35,220 bases of DNA from Alphaproteobacteria bacterium (GTDB lineage: Bacteria; Pseudomonadota; Alphaproteobacteria; Reyranellales; Reyranellaceae), in NCBI GenBank assembly GCA_010032545.1, contig RGPT01000012.1:1-35220 (forward strand), read 5' to 3'. How positions within the stretch are numbered: position 1 is the first letter of the stretch; each line of letters begins with the position of its first letter. The position numbers and the translations under genes were made by a program. Positions 1 to 6,724 of the stretch are shown here, in pieces. The notes beneath the pieces were generated by a model. The model had not been told where the DNA came from, did no database searches, and saw only the letters and a list, made by a program, of their open reading frames with translations.

Positions 1-743
1 GCCCCCGAAGAGCCCGCCAAACGCACGGTCGAGGTAGAGGCGTTCTGCTCGTGATCGGCGTGCAGCATCATGATGCGGTCCATGGCTTTTTCCAGCACGG
101 GATTGACCACATAGTCTTCGGTCGGCACGGCAAAGCACATGTGCAAGAAGTTGCCCGCATAAGACAGGCTGTTCTTGGGGTAAACGAAGGGCTGCCCGAC
201 CGAGTATTTATAGGCCATGGCCGCAATCGTCGGCAGTTTGGCAATCATGCGCATCGCAGCCACTTCGCGCTGCCACGGGTCGGTGATATCAAGGCTGTCA
301 TGGTAAAAGGCCGACATAGCGCCCACCACACCCACCATGGTTGCCATCGGGTGGCTGTCGCGGCGGAAGCCACGGAAGAAATAGTGCATCTGTTCATGCA
401 CCATTGTATGGCGCGTGATGCGGGCCTTAAAGTCGTCCATCTGGTCTTTGGTCGGCAGTTCGCCGTAAAGCAGCAGGTAGCACACTTCCAAATGGGTGCT
501 TTGTGCAGCCAACTGTTCGATGGGATAGCCGCGATAAAGCAATTCGCCCTTGTCACCGTCGATATAGGTGATCGCACTTTTGCACGAGGCGGTGGATGTA
601 AAGCCCGGATCATAGGTGAACACATCGGCTTCGTCGTAAAGCTTGCGAATATCCAGGACTTCGGGCCCCATAACGGGCGACATCATCGGCAGATCATAGG
701 ATTTGCCGTTCACGCTTAATTTCGCAGTTTTCCCAGCAGACAT
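1..743 (-). CDS. gltA: Citrate synthase, N-terminal 247 residues (cut by window edge)
   Basis: Condenses acetyl-CoA and oxaloacetate to citrate, the entry step of the TCA cycle in the cytoplasm. Reading the minus strand from the ATG at 743 gives an open frame with type II (hexameric) citrate synthase sequence: an N-terminal small domain, then [22 protein letters not shown] and [10 protein letters not shown] close to the window edge, the last carrying a conserved active-site histidine. A GAGGATTGAGAG stretch just upstream is an acceptable ribosome site. The gene runs off the left edge, so the C-terminal catalytic His and Asp are not visible. Codon use is odd for this window: GAA is used almost to the exclusion of GAG, and AAA, TTA and ACA codons are common, whereas genes from 790 onward are strongly G/C-ending. 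That mismatch suggests foreign origin or an assembly join. The identity of the protein itself is secure. Confidence 0.95.
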   Translation of the reverse strand, partial: MSAGKTAKLSVNGKSYDLPMMSPVMGPEVLDIRKLYDEADVFTYDPGFTSTASCKSAITYIDGDKGELLYRGYPIEQLAAQSTHLEVCYLLLYGELPTKDQMDDFKARITRHTMVHEQMHYFFRGFRRDSHPMATMVGVVGAMSAFYHDSLDITDPWQREVAAMRMIAKLPTIAAMAYKYSVGQPFVYPKNSLSYAGNFLHMCFAVPTEDYVVNPVLEKAMDRIMMLHADHEQNASTSTVRLAGSSG

Positions 744-1629
744 CTCTCAATCCTCAATCTATCCCGTCGTTCCGTGGCAGCGGAACAGGGCAATTTCGTT
801 TCGACCGCAAGGCGGGGCCAGCGACGTCGCAAGCGAAGAAGCCGCGAAGGGCGGGCGTCCCACCGTTGCCGACATCTGCCGCACGCTGTCGCAGGCAGCC
901 GCCAGCAATGGGCTGCCCGAGGAGTTTTTTACACGCCTCATCTGGCAGGAAAGCCGCTTCGATCCGGCGGCCACCAGCCCGGCGGGCGCGCAGGGCATCG
1001 CACAGTTCATGCCCAAGACCGCAGCGTCGCGCGGCCTCACCGACGCCTTCGAACCCTTGCAGGCGCTGCAGGAGTCGGCTGGCTACCTGCGGGAACTGCG
1101 CACGACCTTCCGCGGTAGCCTGGGCCTGGCCGCGGCTGCCTACAATGCGGGCCCTGGCCAGGTCGAAGCCTGGCTCGCCGGCCGAAGCCGGCTTCCGGCC
1201 GAGACACAGGCTTACGTCCGCATCGTTACCGGCCTCAGCGCGGAGGCCTGGATGGTGCAGCCAGCCCCTCAGATGCCGTTTTCCTACGCGCCGCCGGGGG
1301 CGCGGTGCCTCGAGTTCGCCAGGCTGATGGTCGACACTCCGCGGCGGCGGCGCGATCTCACGTCCGACCCGGCGTGGGGACCGTGGGGCGTCCAGCTTGC
1401 CGGCAACTGGTCCGAGGGGCGGGTGCTGGCCACGTATGAACGCCTGCGGCGCAAGCACGATGCCGTGCTGGGCGACCGGCTGCCGCTGGTCCTGACCGCG
1501 CGCCGGCACGATCTCCCGACCTACGCCGTCCGGGTGTCGGAGAAGAGCCGGGCTGAGGCCGAGGCGCTGTGTGGCAAGCTGCGGGCCGGCGGCGGTGCCT
1601 GCGTCGTTTTCCGTAACCCGCGCGACTAG
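703..1629 (+). CDS. Lytic transglycosylase with C-terminal SPOR-like region, 5' end abnormal
   Basis: Predicted to cleave peptidoglycan glycan strands in the periplasm. From about residue 55 the protein is a goose-lysozyme-type SLT domain: [20 protein letters not shown] with catalytic Glu83, [13 protein letters not shown], and [16 protein letters not shown]. The last 40 residues ([17 protein letters not shown]...) resemble a SPOR peptidoglycan-binding repeat. The start is a problem. The only in-frame ATG (703) lies inside gltA on the other strand, and no ATG, GTG or TTG follows before the SLT domain. Residues 1-50 show no signal peptide, although such enzymes are normally exported. The real 5' end is therefore probably missing, lost near 744-790. 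It could be a truncated pseudogene, an assembly chimera, or a frameshifted gene. A rho-independent terminator follows at 1715-1744. Confidence 0.75.
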   Translation: MPFTLNFAVFPADISQSSIYPVVPWQRNRAISFRPQGGASDVASEEAAKGGRPTVADICRTLSQAAASNGLPEEFFTRLIWQESRFDPAATSPAGAQGIAQFMPKTAASRGLTDAFEPLQALQESAGYLRELRTTFRGSLGLAAAAYNAGPGQVEAWLAGRSRLPAETQAYVRIVTGLSAEAWMVQPAPQMPFSYAPPGARCLEFARLMVDTPRRRRDLTSDPAWGPWGVQLAGNWSEGRVLATYERLRRKHDAVLGDRLPLVLTARRHDLPTYAVRVSEKSRAEAEALCGKLRAGGGACVVFRNPRD

Positions 1630-1714
1630 AATAAGCCCTTGGCCGCTTTTGCCGCCGTCAGATGTTCGAAGATAAACTTGCAGGTTCAGCAGGAAAATGC
1701 TATGAATTTAGACA

Positions 1715-1744
1715 GGCTGGCGCTCGGATTGCGCCGGCCTTTTT
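1715..1744 (+). terminator. Rho-independent terminator after the lytic transglycosylase
   Basis: A 9-bp stem (GGCTGGCGC at 1715-1723 and GCGCCGGCC at 1731-1739, one G-U pair) encloses a 7-nt loop and is followed directly by five T residues. It lies 85 bp after the stop codon at 1629. This is the clearest intrinsic terminator in the window. The distance from the stop leaves room for a short 3' transcript or small RNA, but nothing else supports one. Confidence 0.75.
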
Positions 1745-2117
1745 CATTTCCGGCAAGACCTGCCCGCGCACGCCGCGGGTTCGCCTTTTGGCTTGGTGCA
1801 GCCGCCACGGCTCCTGAGTCGTGGACAGTCCCAAGAACGACCCCGTCCCAACCGCGCGCCAGATAACGCCGCCGGAACAGACACTTAACGACGTCCTGAA
1901 AACAGGGCGCGAAGGGGCACGTGCGAACGAAGCGATCGCGAGGTGCGTAAAAGCCCGTCGAACAGGGCATATCTCTGATTTGTGGACACCGTTCCGGACA
2001 ACAAGCGTTACATTCAGGCGTCCACAATTAACGGGTAGAAAGCCCGTCGTTATTGGCTTTCCGGCGTGCGGAGAGCCGACATTCGGCCGGGGATTTGGGC
2101 AGGACTTCGGACAGGAC
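1745..2117. other. Gene-free stretch with short repeats
   Basis: No open frame here looks like a protein on either strand. Visible structure: an 11-bp direct repeat (AAAGCCCGTCG) at 1950-1960 and 2039-2049; an inverted repeat TTGTGGAC/GTCCACAA between them; and a 12-bp near-duplication (CAGGACTTCGGA / CAGGACTTAGCC) at 2100-2123, the second copy of which spans the stop codon of the minus-strand dioxygenase. The flanking genes converge here, so promoters are not required. The function of the repeats is unknown. Confidence 0.5.
1978..2028. repeat. Inverted repeat TTGTGGAC ... GTCCACAA
   Basis: ATTTGTGGAC at 1978-1987 is mirrored by GTCCACAATT from 2020, giving arms of about 8 exact bases separated by 32 bases. 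It sits between two copies of AAAGCCCGTCG. The arms resemble imperfect DnaA boxes but miss the consensus, so no origin is claimed. It could be a regulator site or a chance structure. Confidence 0.35.
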
Positions 2118-2996
2118 TTAGCCCGCGAGGACGGGCTCTCCGACGATCTGGGTGCGATGCATCAGCCGGCGGAGGTTCTCGTCGAAGGCGTCGCGGCGGT
2201 GCATGACTGAGCGGTTGTCCCACAGGACGAGATCGCCGGCGCGCCACTTCTCGTACCAGGCGAAGCGCTCCTGGGTGGCGTGCGCCCATACCGCGTCGAG
2301 GAGGGCCTCGCTCTCCTCGACCGGCAGGCCGTGGATATAGGCGCCGGGGCGTCGGCCGAGGAACAGCGCCTTGCGCTGGGTGACGGGGTGCAGGCGGACG
2401 AGCGGGTGCACGGCGCCCGGCGTCTGGCGGACATCGAGCGTGCGCTGAAAGCCTTTGCGCAGTTCGCCGGCTGAGTTGCGGCTGGAATCGTGGATGCAGG
2501 TCCTGCCCTCGACCGCGCGCTTCAGCTCGGCGGGCAGCGTCTCGTAGGCTTCGTGCATGTTGAGGAAGCCTGTATTGCCGCCATCGGGCGGCACTTCCAG
2601 CGCGTAGAGCAGGGAGGCGCGCGGCGGGACCGGATTGTAGGACATGTCGGTGTGCCAGACGAGTTCGTAGGAGCCCAGGCTGCCCACCGCCTTGCCATCC
2701 TTCCTGACGCTGGCGATGACGGCCACCCAATCGACTGCCTCCGGGACGATGCCCGAGTTGGCGCGGTCGATGTCGGCGGCGGCGATCGGCACGCGGTCGA
2801 GCTCGCCGAAGCGGGAACTGAACTTCATCAGCGCCGGGTCGTCGAGCTTCTGGCCCGAGAAGCGGAGCACGAGGTGCTGGTTCCAGGCGTCGAGGATCTG
2901 CGCGAAGGCCGCATCGCCGATCGGGATGGTGAGGTCGACGCCGTGGACGTCGGCGGCCAGTGCCCCGCCGCTCGGCTGGATCCAGAGTTCGCTCAT
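2118..2996 (-). CDS. TauD/TfdA-family Fe(II)/2-oxoglutarate dioxygenase
   Basis: A 292-residue non-heme iron oxygenase that should couple 2-oxoglutarate decarboxylation to oxidation of an unknown substrate. The metal triad is visible: His115 and Asp117 in WHTDMSYN, and His266 in NRSVMHRRD. Arg277 and Arg281 follow at +11 and +15 from the distal His, the same spacing as the 2-oxoglutarate-binding Arg266/Arg270 of E. coli TauD. Length is normal for the family. The ATG at 2996 overlaps the stop of the upstream ATP-grasp gene by 4 bp (ATGA), so the two are translationally coupled. Taurine or sulfonate use is not implied: no tauABC or ssu transporter is nearby. In this operon the substrate may be a product of, or a precursor for, the ligase encoded just upstream; that is inference. 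Confidence 0.92.
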   Translation of the reverse strand: MSELWIQPSGGALAADVHGVDLTIPIGDAAFAQILDAWNQHLVLRFSGQKLDDPALMKFSSRFGELDRVPIAAADIDRANSGIVPEAVDWVAVIASVRKDGKAVGSLGSYELVWHTDMSYNPVPPRASLLYALEVPPDGGNTGFLNMHEAYETLPAELKRAVEGRTCIHDSSRNSAGELRKGFQRTLDVRQTPGAVHPLVRLHPVTQRKALFLGRRPGAYIHGLPVEESEALLDAVWAHATQERFAWYEKWRAGDLVLWDNRSVMHRRDAFDENLRRLMHRTQIVGEPVLAG

Positions 2997-4138
2997 GAGC
3001 TGCCTCCCGGCTCGAAGTAGTGTGGCACGAAACGGCTGTTGTTGTGCGTGATCCGGCGCTCGTCCTCTCGCATGCCGATGCCCGCCGCCTTGCCCTCCAC
3101 CACCCACGAACCGACGATGGCGTGGTTGCCGTCGAAGACGGGCAGGGGCTGGTAGGCTTGCCAGACATAACCTTCGGTGCCGTAGTCGCCGGTCGAGGTG
3201 TCGAACACGCCCGGGCCGACGACGGTGACGTTGTGGCCCTCGCGGCCGAAGACCGGCTTCTTCACGAAGGAGCCGCCGAGGTTGGGGTGCTCCGACTCGA
3301 AGGCCGGCAGCAGATTGGCGTGGCCGGGGAAGCCCTCCCACAGCAGCGGCAGCAGCATCTTGTTGGAGAGGACCATCTTCCACGCGGGTTCGATGAAGGC
3401 GGTGGTGTCACTCAGCACATGGGCGCCGAACGCCTCGCGGGTCATCCACTCCCAGGGGTAGAGCTTGCTCAGTACCCGGATCGGCATCTCGTCGGGATCG
3501 GTGAAGCGGCGACCGTTCCAGCCGATGTCGGCCACGGCGAGTGGTTTACCGGCGAGACCTGCCTGCAACGCTGTGTCACGCAGGTATTCGGAGGTTGCGA
3601 GGTCCTCGGGATGGCTCTCGAAGCGGGCAAAATGCACCAGCGCCTCCGGTGGCAGCTTGCGCAGGATGCCGCGCCAGGCCTCGATCAGCTTCTCGTGGAT
3701 CGAGTTGAACTGGTCGGCGGCTGGCTTCACGTCCTTCAGCCAGTGCCACTGCACGACGGCGGCCTCGTAGAGCGCGGTCGGCGTGTCGGCGTTGTACTCC
3801 AGAAGCTTGGGCGGGCCCTTGCCGTCGTAGGCGAGGTCGAACCGGCCGACGATCGCCGGGTCTGAGCGCCGCCAGACATGTTCGATGTAGTCGCCCCAGG
3901 CCGGCTGAATGCGCATGCGTTCCCAGAGCCGGTTGGCAACGACATGCTCGACCGCTTTGAGGCACAGGCCGTGCAGTTTCTCGGTCGCGGCCTCAAGTTC
4001 GTCAACCTCAGGCGACGTAAAGACGTAGCAGGCCTGTTCCGTCCAGTAGGCCTTGCCGTCCAGCGTGTAGTAGTCGAAGCCGAGGTCTTCGAGCTTCTTC
4101 TGCCAGCCGGGTCGCGGCGCCACAGCTTCGCGGTGCAT
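2993..4138 (-). CDS. Glutathionylspermidine synthase-like ATP-grasp ligase (YgiC/YjfC type)
   Basis: A 381-residue protein of the GSP_synth family, lacking the amidase half found in E. coli Gss (about 620 residues). Family members of this length (YgiC, YjfC) are predicted carboxylate-amine ligases of unknown substrate. Conserved ATP/metal residues are present: Arg99 and Asp101 in GRFDLAYDG, Glu114, Asn116 and Asp118 in LLEYNADTPTAL, and the ATP-binding segment VKKPVFGREGHNV (residues 292-304). The start at 4138 lies 3 bp after the stop of the small lipoprotein-like gene, and its own stop overlaps the TauD start. E. coli yjfC and ygiC also sit beside small membrane or lipoprotein genes, and yjfL encodes a DUF350 protein as here. 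Actual glutathionylspermidine synthesis is unlikely to be assignable from sequence alone. Confidence 0.9.
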   Translation of the reverse strand: MHREAVAPRPGWQKKLEDLGFDYYTLDGKAYWTEQACYVFTSPEVDELEAATEKLHGLCLKAVEHVVANRLWERMRIQPAWGDYIEHVWRRSDPAIVGRFDLAYDGKGPPKLLEYNADTPTALYEAAVVQWHWLKDVKPAADQFNSIHEKLIEAWRGILRKLPPEALVHFARFESHPEDLATSEYLRDTALQAGLAGKPLAVADIGWNGRRFTDPDEMPIRVLSKLYPWEWMTREAFGAHVLSDTTAFIEPAWKMVLSNKMLLPLLWEGFPGHANLLPAFESEHPNLGGSFVKKPVFGREGHNVTVVGPGVFDTSTGDYGTEGYVWQAYQPLPVFDGNHAIVGSWVVEGKAAGIGMREDERRITHNNSRFVPHYFEPGGSS

Positions 4139-4141
4139 GGC

Positions 4142-4483
4142 TCAGCTCGATCCGGATGAGCCGCTTTGGGAGCCGGTGGCGCCGAAACCGCCGCGCTGGC
4201 TCTGGCTTTGTCCGGGAGTTGCCTTGGCGGCATCGGGGGTGGTGGTGCCTGGCGCCGCCGTGGTTCCGGTTGCGGCCCCCGGTGTCGCCGGCGCGGTGAC
4301 CGCCGGCCCGCGGCCGAACGGATTGCCGAGGAACCACAACCAGGGCAATAGACCCATTCCGCCGCCGCCGGCCGCCGGCGCGCAGGAATAGAGCATGGCG
4401 GCGCCCGCCACGCCCATCAGCACGAGCTTTACGCCGCGCGACATGCGCGGTCCTGGAGTGGGCGGCGTGCTGGGCGAGGGCAT
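4142..4483 (-). CDS. Small Gly/Ala/Ser-rich putative lipoprotein
   Basis: A 113-residue protein with no recognised domain. A basic N-region and hydrophobic stretch (MSRGVKLVLMGVAGAAMLYSC) end in a plausible lipobox, LYS-Cys, which would make it a lipoprotein. The rest is low-complexity: glycine-rich, then Pro/Thr/Ala-rich, then a Gln/Ser/Gly tail. Met14 (codon at 4444) fits the signal peptide better than the upstream Met1 at 4483, so the start may be 4444. It lies 9 bp after the DUF350 gene and 3 bp before the ATP-grasp gene. Position matches the small envelope proteins that accompany YgiC/YjfC ligases in enterobacteria, though I see no sequence similarity to YgiB. Confidence 0.7.
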   Translation of the reverse strand: MPSPSTPPTPGPRMSRGVKLVLMGVAGAAMLYSCAPAAGGGGMGLLPWLWFLGNPFGRGPAVTAPATPGAATGTTAAPGTTTPDAAKATPGQSQSQRGGFGATGSQSGSSGSS

Positions 4484-4492
4484 GGTCGTGAG

Positions 4493-4903
4493 TCAGGTCG
4501 TCAGGCAGGCCGCGTTGATCAGGCCGAAGCAGGCGGCAAAGCCGCCGGCCGTGATCCCGGCAGCGGCCTGGCCGGATTCTATCGCCGCCCTGAGCTGCGG
4601 CAACATCAGGCGCATCACGATGTGCACGATCACCTGCACGCCCAGCGCCACCAGCGCCCACAGCACGACGTCGGTCACGCTGCTGGACTGGGCAATCGTG
4701 TTGGCGAGCGGCAGGCAGAAGCCCAGCAGGGCACCTATCAGCGCGGTCGCTGCCGCCGAATTGCCGGCGCGGATCAGGGTGAACTCGCGCCACGGCGTGA
4801 TCAGGGTATAGGCGAGCAGGAACAGGCCCATCAGGCCGAAGCCCACGATGACGTAGCGCACGAAGTTGGGGAAAGCCGAGATCAGCCACTGGAGTTCAGG
4901 CAT
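4493..4903 (-). CDS. DUF350 (YjfL-like) inner-membrane protein
   Basis: A 136-residue protein with four predicted membrane helices: about residues 14-36, 50-72, 78-100 and 112-134. It matches the DUF350 family by layout and by polar turns such as TLIRAGNSAAATALIGALLG and IESGQAAAGITAGG, which repeat the same two-helix pattern. Function is unknown. DUF350 genes often neighbour GSP_synth-like ligases, as in the E. coli yjf cluster. It is the first gene of the four-gene minus-strand operon ending at 2118. The ATG at 4903 is the first good start. Confidence 0.85.
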   Translation of the reverse strand: MPELQWLISAFPNFVRYVIVGFGLMGLFLLAYTLITPWREFTLIRAGNSAAATALIGALLGFCLPLANTIAQSSSVTDVVLWALVALGVQVIVHIVMRLMLPQLRAAIESGQAAAGITAGGFAACFGLINAACLTT

Positions 4904-4946
4904 GCCGTGACTCTCTGCCTATCGGCCGTCCATCGTCAATCGCCGC

Positions 4947-4975
4947 GGCACAGGCCCGCGATTCGGGCTTGTGCC
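4947..4975. repeat. Strong 12-bp hairpin between two minus-strand operons
   Basis: GGCACAGGCCCG (4947-4958) pairs with CGGGCTTGTGCC (4964-4975) with a 5-nt loop and one G-U pair. No T-run follows on either strand. It sits between the SDR gene end (5101) and the DUF350 start (4903), so it could help end transcription or lie in the leader of the DUF350 operon. The gap 4904-5100 holds no gene. A second, weaker inverted repeat (GCGGCAC/GTGCCGC) lies at 5077-5097. Confidence 0.5.
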
Positions 4976-5100
4976 GGAGCGATCGCGCGCCGTGGCGGGG
5001 GCGGCGACCAAGCCGTTGATATCGCGACCGGATCGGCGGCGCGCGGCACAGGCAGCGGCGCGGCTGGCGGGCTTCTGCGGCACGTGCCGTGTGCCGCTGC

Positions 5101-5853
5101 TCAGCCGTGCATGGTGAGACCGCCCGAGACGCTGATCGTCTGGCCGGTGATGAAGGCCGCATCGTCGCTGGCGAGGAAGCAAACCGCGCCCGGAATGTCC
5201 TCGGGCTGGCCGACACGCTTCATCGGGATCGCGCTGACGAGTGCCGCGCGCACCTTCTGGCCGCGTTCGTCGTTGCCGGCGACGGCCGCCAGCAGAGGCG
5301 TGTCGGTCGGGCCGGGGCAGACGGCGTTCAGCGTGATGCCCTTGCGGGCGACTTCGCGGGCGACGGTCTTGGTGAAGGCGATAATGCCGCCCTTGCAGGC
5401 TGAATAGACCGCCTCCTGCGAGGAGCCGACGCGGCCGGCGTCGGAGGCGATATTGACGATGCGGCCGCTGCCCCGCGCCACCATGGTCTTCAGCACGAAG
5501 TGGCTCATGTTGAGCGGACCGCGCAGATTGATGGCGATCAGCTGGTCCCAGAGGTCGGGCGTAGTGTCGACGAAGTTGGCGAAACGATCCCATCCGGCGT
5601 TGTTGACCAGGATGTCGGTTGGGCCCGCCTTGGCTTCGAACTCGGCGATCGCCTTGCCGACGGCTGCGTAGTCGGCGATGTCGACGCCGGAGGCGAAGCC
5701 GCCGATCTCGGCGGCTACTCGATTCGCCGCCTCGAGGTTCTTGTCGAAAACGCCGACGCGGGCGCCGTAGCCCGCGAAACGGCGGCAGATGGCGCTCCCG
5801 ATGGCGCCGCCGCCCCCGGTGACGATGACGCTCTTGCCGTCCAGTCCACGCAT
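5101..5853 (-). CDS. Short-chain dehydrogenase/reductase, NAD-type, acyl-CoA-linked by context
   Basis: A 250-residue classical SDR. The nucleotide motif TGGGGAIG is at residues 12-19, NNAG at 84-87, and the catalytic set is Asn109, Ser137, Tyr150 and Lys154 (YSACK). Asp37 at the end of the second strand (VFDKN) favours NAD over NADP. The sequence resembles 3-hydroxyacyl-CoA dehydrogenases of the BadH/FabG type; BadH oxidises 2-hydroxycyclohexanecarboxyl-CoA. Its start lies 10 bp after a crotonase-fold gene on the same strand, which supports a beta-oxidation-like step on a CoA thioester. The exact substrate cannot be read from the sequence. Confidence 0.9.
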   Translation of the reverse strand: MRGLDGKSVIVTGGGGAIGSAICRRFAGYGARVGVFDKNLEAANRVAAEIGGFASGVDIADYAAVGKAIAEFEAKAGPTDILVNNAGWDRFANFVDTTPDLWDQLIAINLRGPLNMSHFVLKTMVARGSGRIVNIASDAGRVGSSQEAVYSACKGGIIAFTKTVAREVARKGITLNAVCPGPTDTPLLAAVAGNDERGQKVRAALVSAIPMKRVGQPEDIPGAVCFLASDDAAFITGQTISVSGGLTMHG

Positions 5854-5863
5854 GGGGCGCTCC

Positions 5864-6676
5864 TCAGAGAGGCGAGTAGGGGTCGAACTTGGGCTTGCGC
5901 TTCTCGAGATGAGAAGCGAGCCCTTCCTTCACCTCGGGGCCGAGGAAGCCCAGCATTTCGAGGCCGAGCGAGGTGTCGAAGGTCGGGCCCATCATGCGCA
6001 GCCAGTTATTGAGGGCATATTTGGTGAAACGGATCGACGTCTGCGCCCCCTCGGCGAGCTTGGTCGCGACCTCGAGCCCCTTGGCCTCGAGCTGGTCATC
6101 CTCGACGCAGAGCGAGACCAGGCCGATGCGTTCCGCCTCCTCGCCGTCGACCGCCTCGCAGAGCAGGAGGTAGTACTTGGCCTTGGCCATGCCGCAGAGC
6201 AGCGGCCAGACGATGCAGGCATGGTCGCCGGCGGCAACGCCAAGGCGGGTATGGCCGTCGATGATCTTGGCCTTCTTCGAGGCGATCGAGACGTCGGCCA
6301 GGATGCCGGCGACGAGGCCCGCGCCAACGGCCGGCCCGCGCATCGTGCTGACGATCGGCTTGGAGCAGTTGATGACGTTGTAGACGATGTCGCGCGCTTC
6401 CTTCCAGGTGCGCAGCAGCGCGTTGTAGTCCTTGATGTTCTTTTCGATGATGTCGAAGTCGCCGCCGGCCGAGAACACCTTGCCGCCGGCACCCTGGATG
6501 ATGACGCAGTTGACCGTGTCGTCGCCGTCGATGTCGCGCCAGACGTCGACCAGCTCGCGATGCATGATCGCGTCGGTGGCGTTGTATTTTTCCGGGCGGT
6601 TCATCGTCACCCGCAGGACCTTGGGATGCGGGCGATCGAAAACGAGTCGCTGGTAGCGCTTTTGCCAGTCGGACAT
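5864..6676 (-). CDS. Crotonase-fold (enoyl-CoA hydratase/isomerase family) protein lacking both catalytic Glu
   Basis: A 270-residue crotonase-superfamily protein. The oxyanion-hole segments are visible: SAGGDFDI around 69-76, and GPAVGAG at 114-120. At the positions of the two hydratase glutamates (rat Glu144 and Glu164) it has Val122 and His142, so simple water addition by the usual mechanism is unlikely. The segment [17 protein letters not shown] (144-160), with Asp151, is typical of a common but poorly characterised subgroup. It probably acts on an acyl-CoA together with the SDR downstream. The start at 6676 is preceded by GGAGG, which is part of a perfect hairpin at 6681-6702. Confidence 0.88.
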   Translation of the reverse strand: MSDWQKRYQRLVFDRPHPKVLRVTMNRPEKYNATDAIMHRELVDVWRDIDGDDTVNCVIIQGAGGKVFSAGGDFDIIEKNIKDYNALLRTWKEARDIVYNVINCSKPIVSTMRGPAVGAGLVAGILADVSIASKKAKIIDGHTRLGVAAGDHACIVWPLLCGMAKAKYYLLLCEAVDGEEAERIGLVSLCVEDDQLEAKGLEVATKLAEGAQTSIRFTKYALNNWLRMMGPTFDTSLGLEMLGFLGPEVKEGLASHLEKRKPKFDPYSPL

Positions 6677-6680
6677 TTGG

Positions 6681-6702
6681 GGCTCCTCCGTTGGGAGGAG
6701 CC
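6681..6702 (-). promoter_or_regulatory. Hairpin covering the ribosome binding site of the crotonase-fold gene
   Basis: Read on the minus strand, GGCTCCTC (6702-6695), a 6-nt loop, then GAGGAGCC (6688-6681) form a perfect 8-bp stem. The second arm contains the GGAG ribosome site for the start at 6676. The hairpin lies in the short gap after trpE (stop at 6725). It could hide the ribosome site, slow read-through from trpE, or protect an mRNA end. No T-run follows, so it is not a standard terminator. Confidence 0.5.
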
Positions 6703-6724
6703 TATCGTGCTTCGTCCCGTCGGC

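Noticed and set aside
1639-1866. 75-codon plus-strand open frame after the transglycosylase
   Set aside because: A strong terminator hairpin lies inside it, the translation is Arg/Ala/Pro-rich, and no ribosome site precedes it.
1978-2028. DnaA-box-like sequences suggesting a replication origin
   Set aside because: The motifs miss the TTATCCACA consensus, there are only two, and no dnaA, parAB, hemE or other origin-linked gene is near.
2118-2996. Taurine dioxygenase (tauD) as a specific name
   Set aside because: The fold and active site fit the broad family, but no sulfonate transporter or sulfur-starvation gene is nearby, and the operon context points elsewhere.
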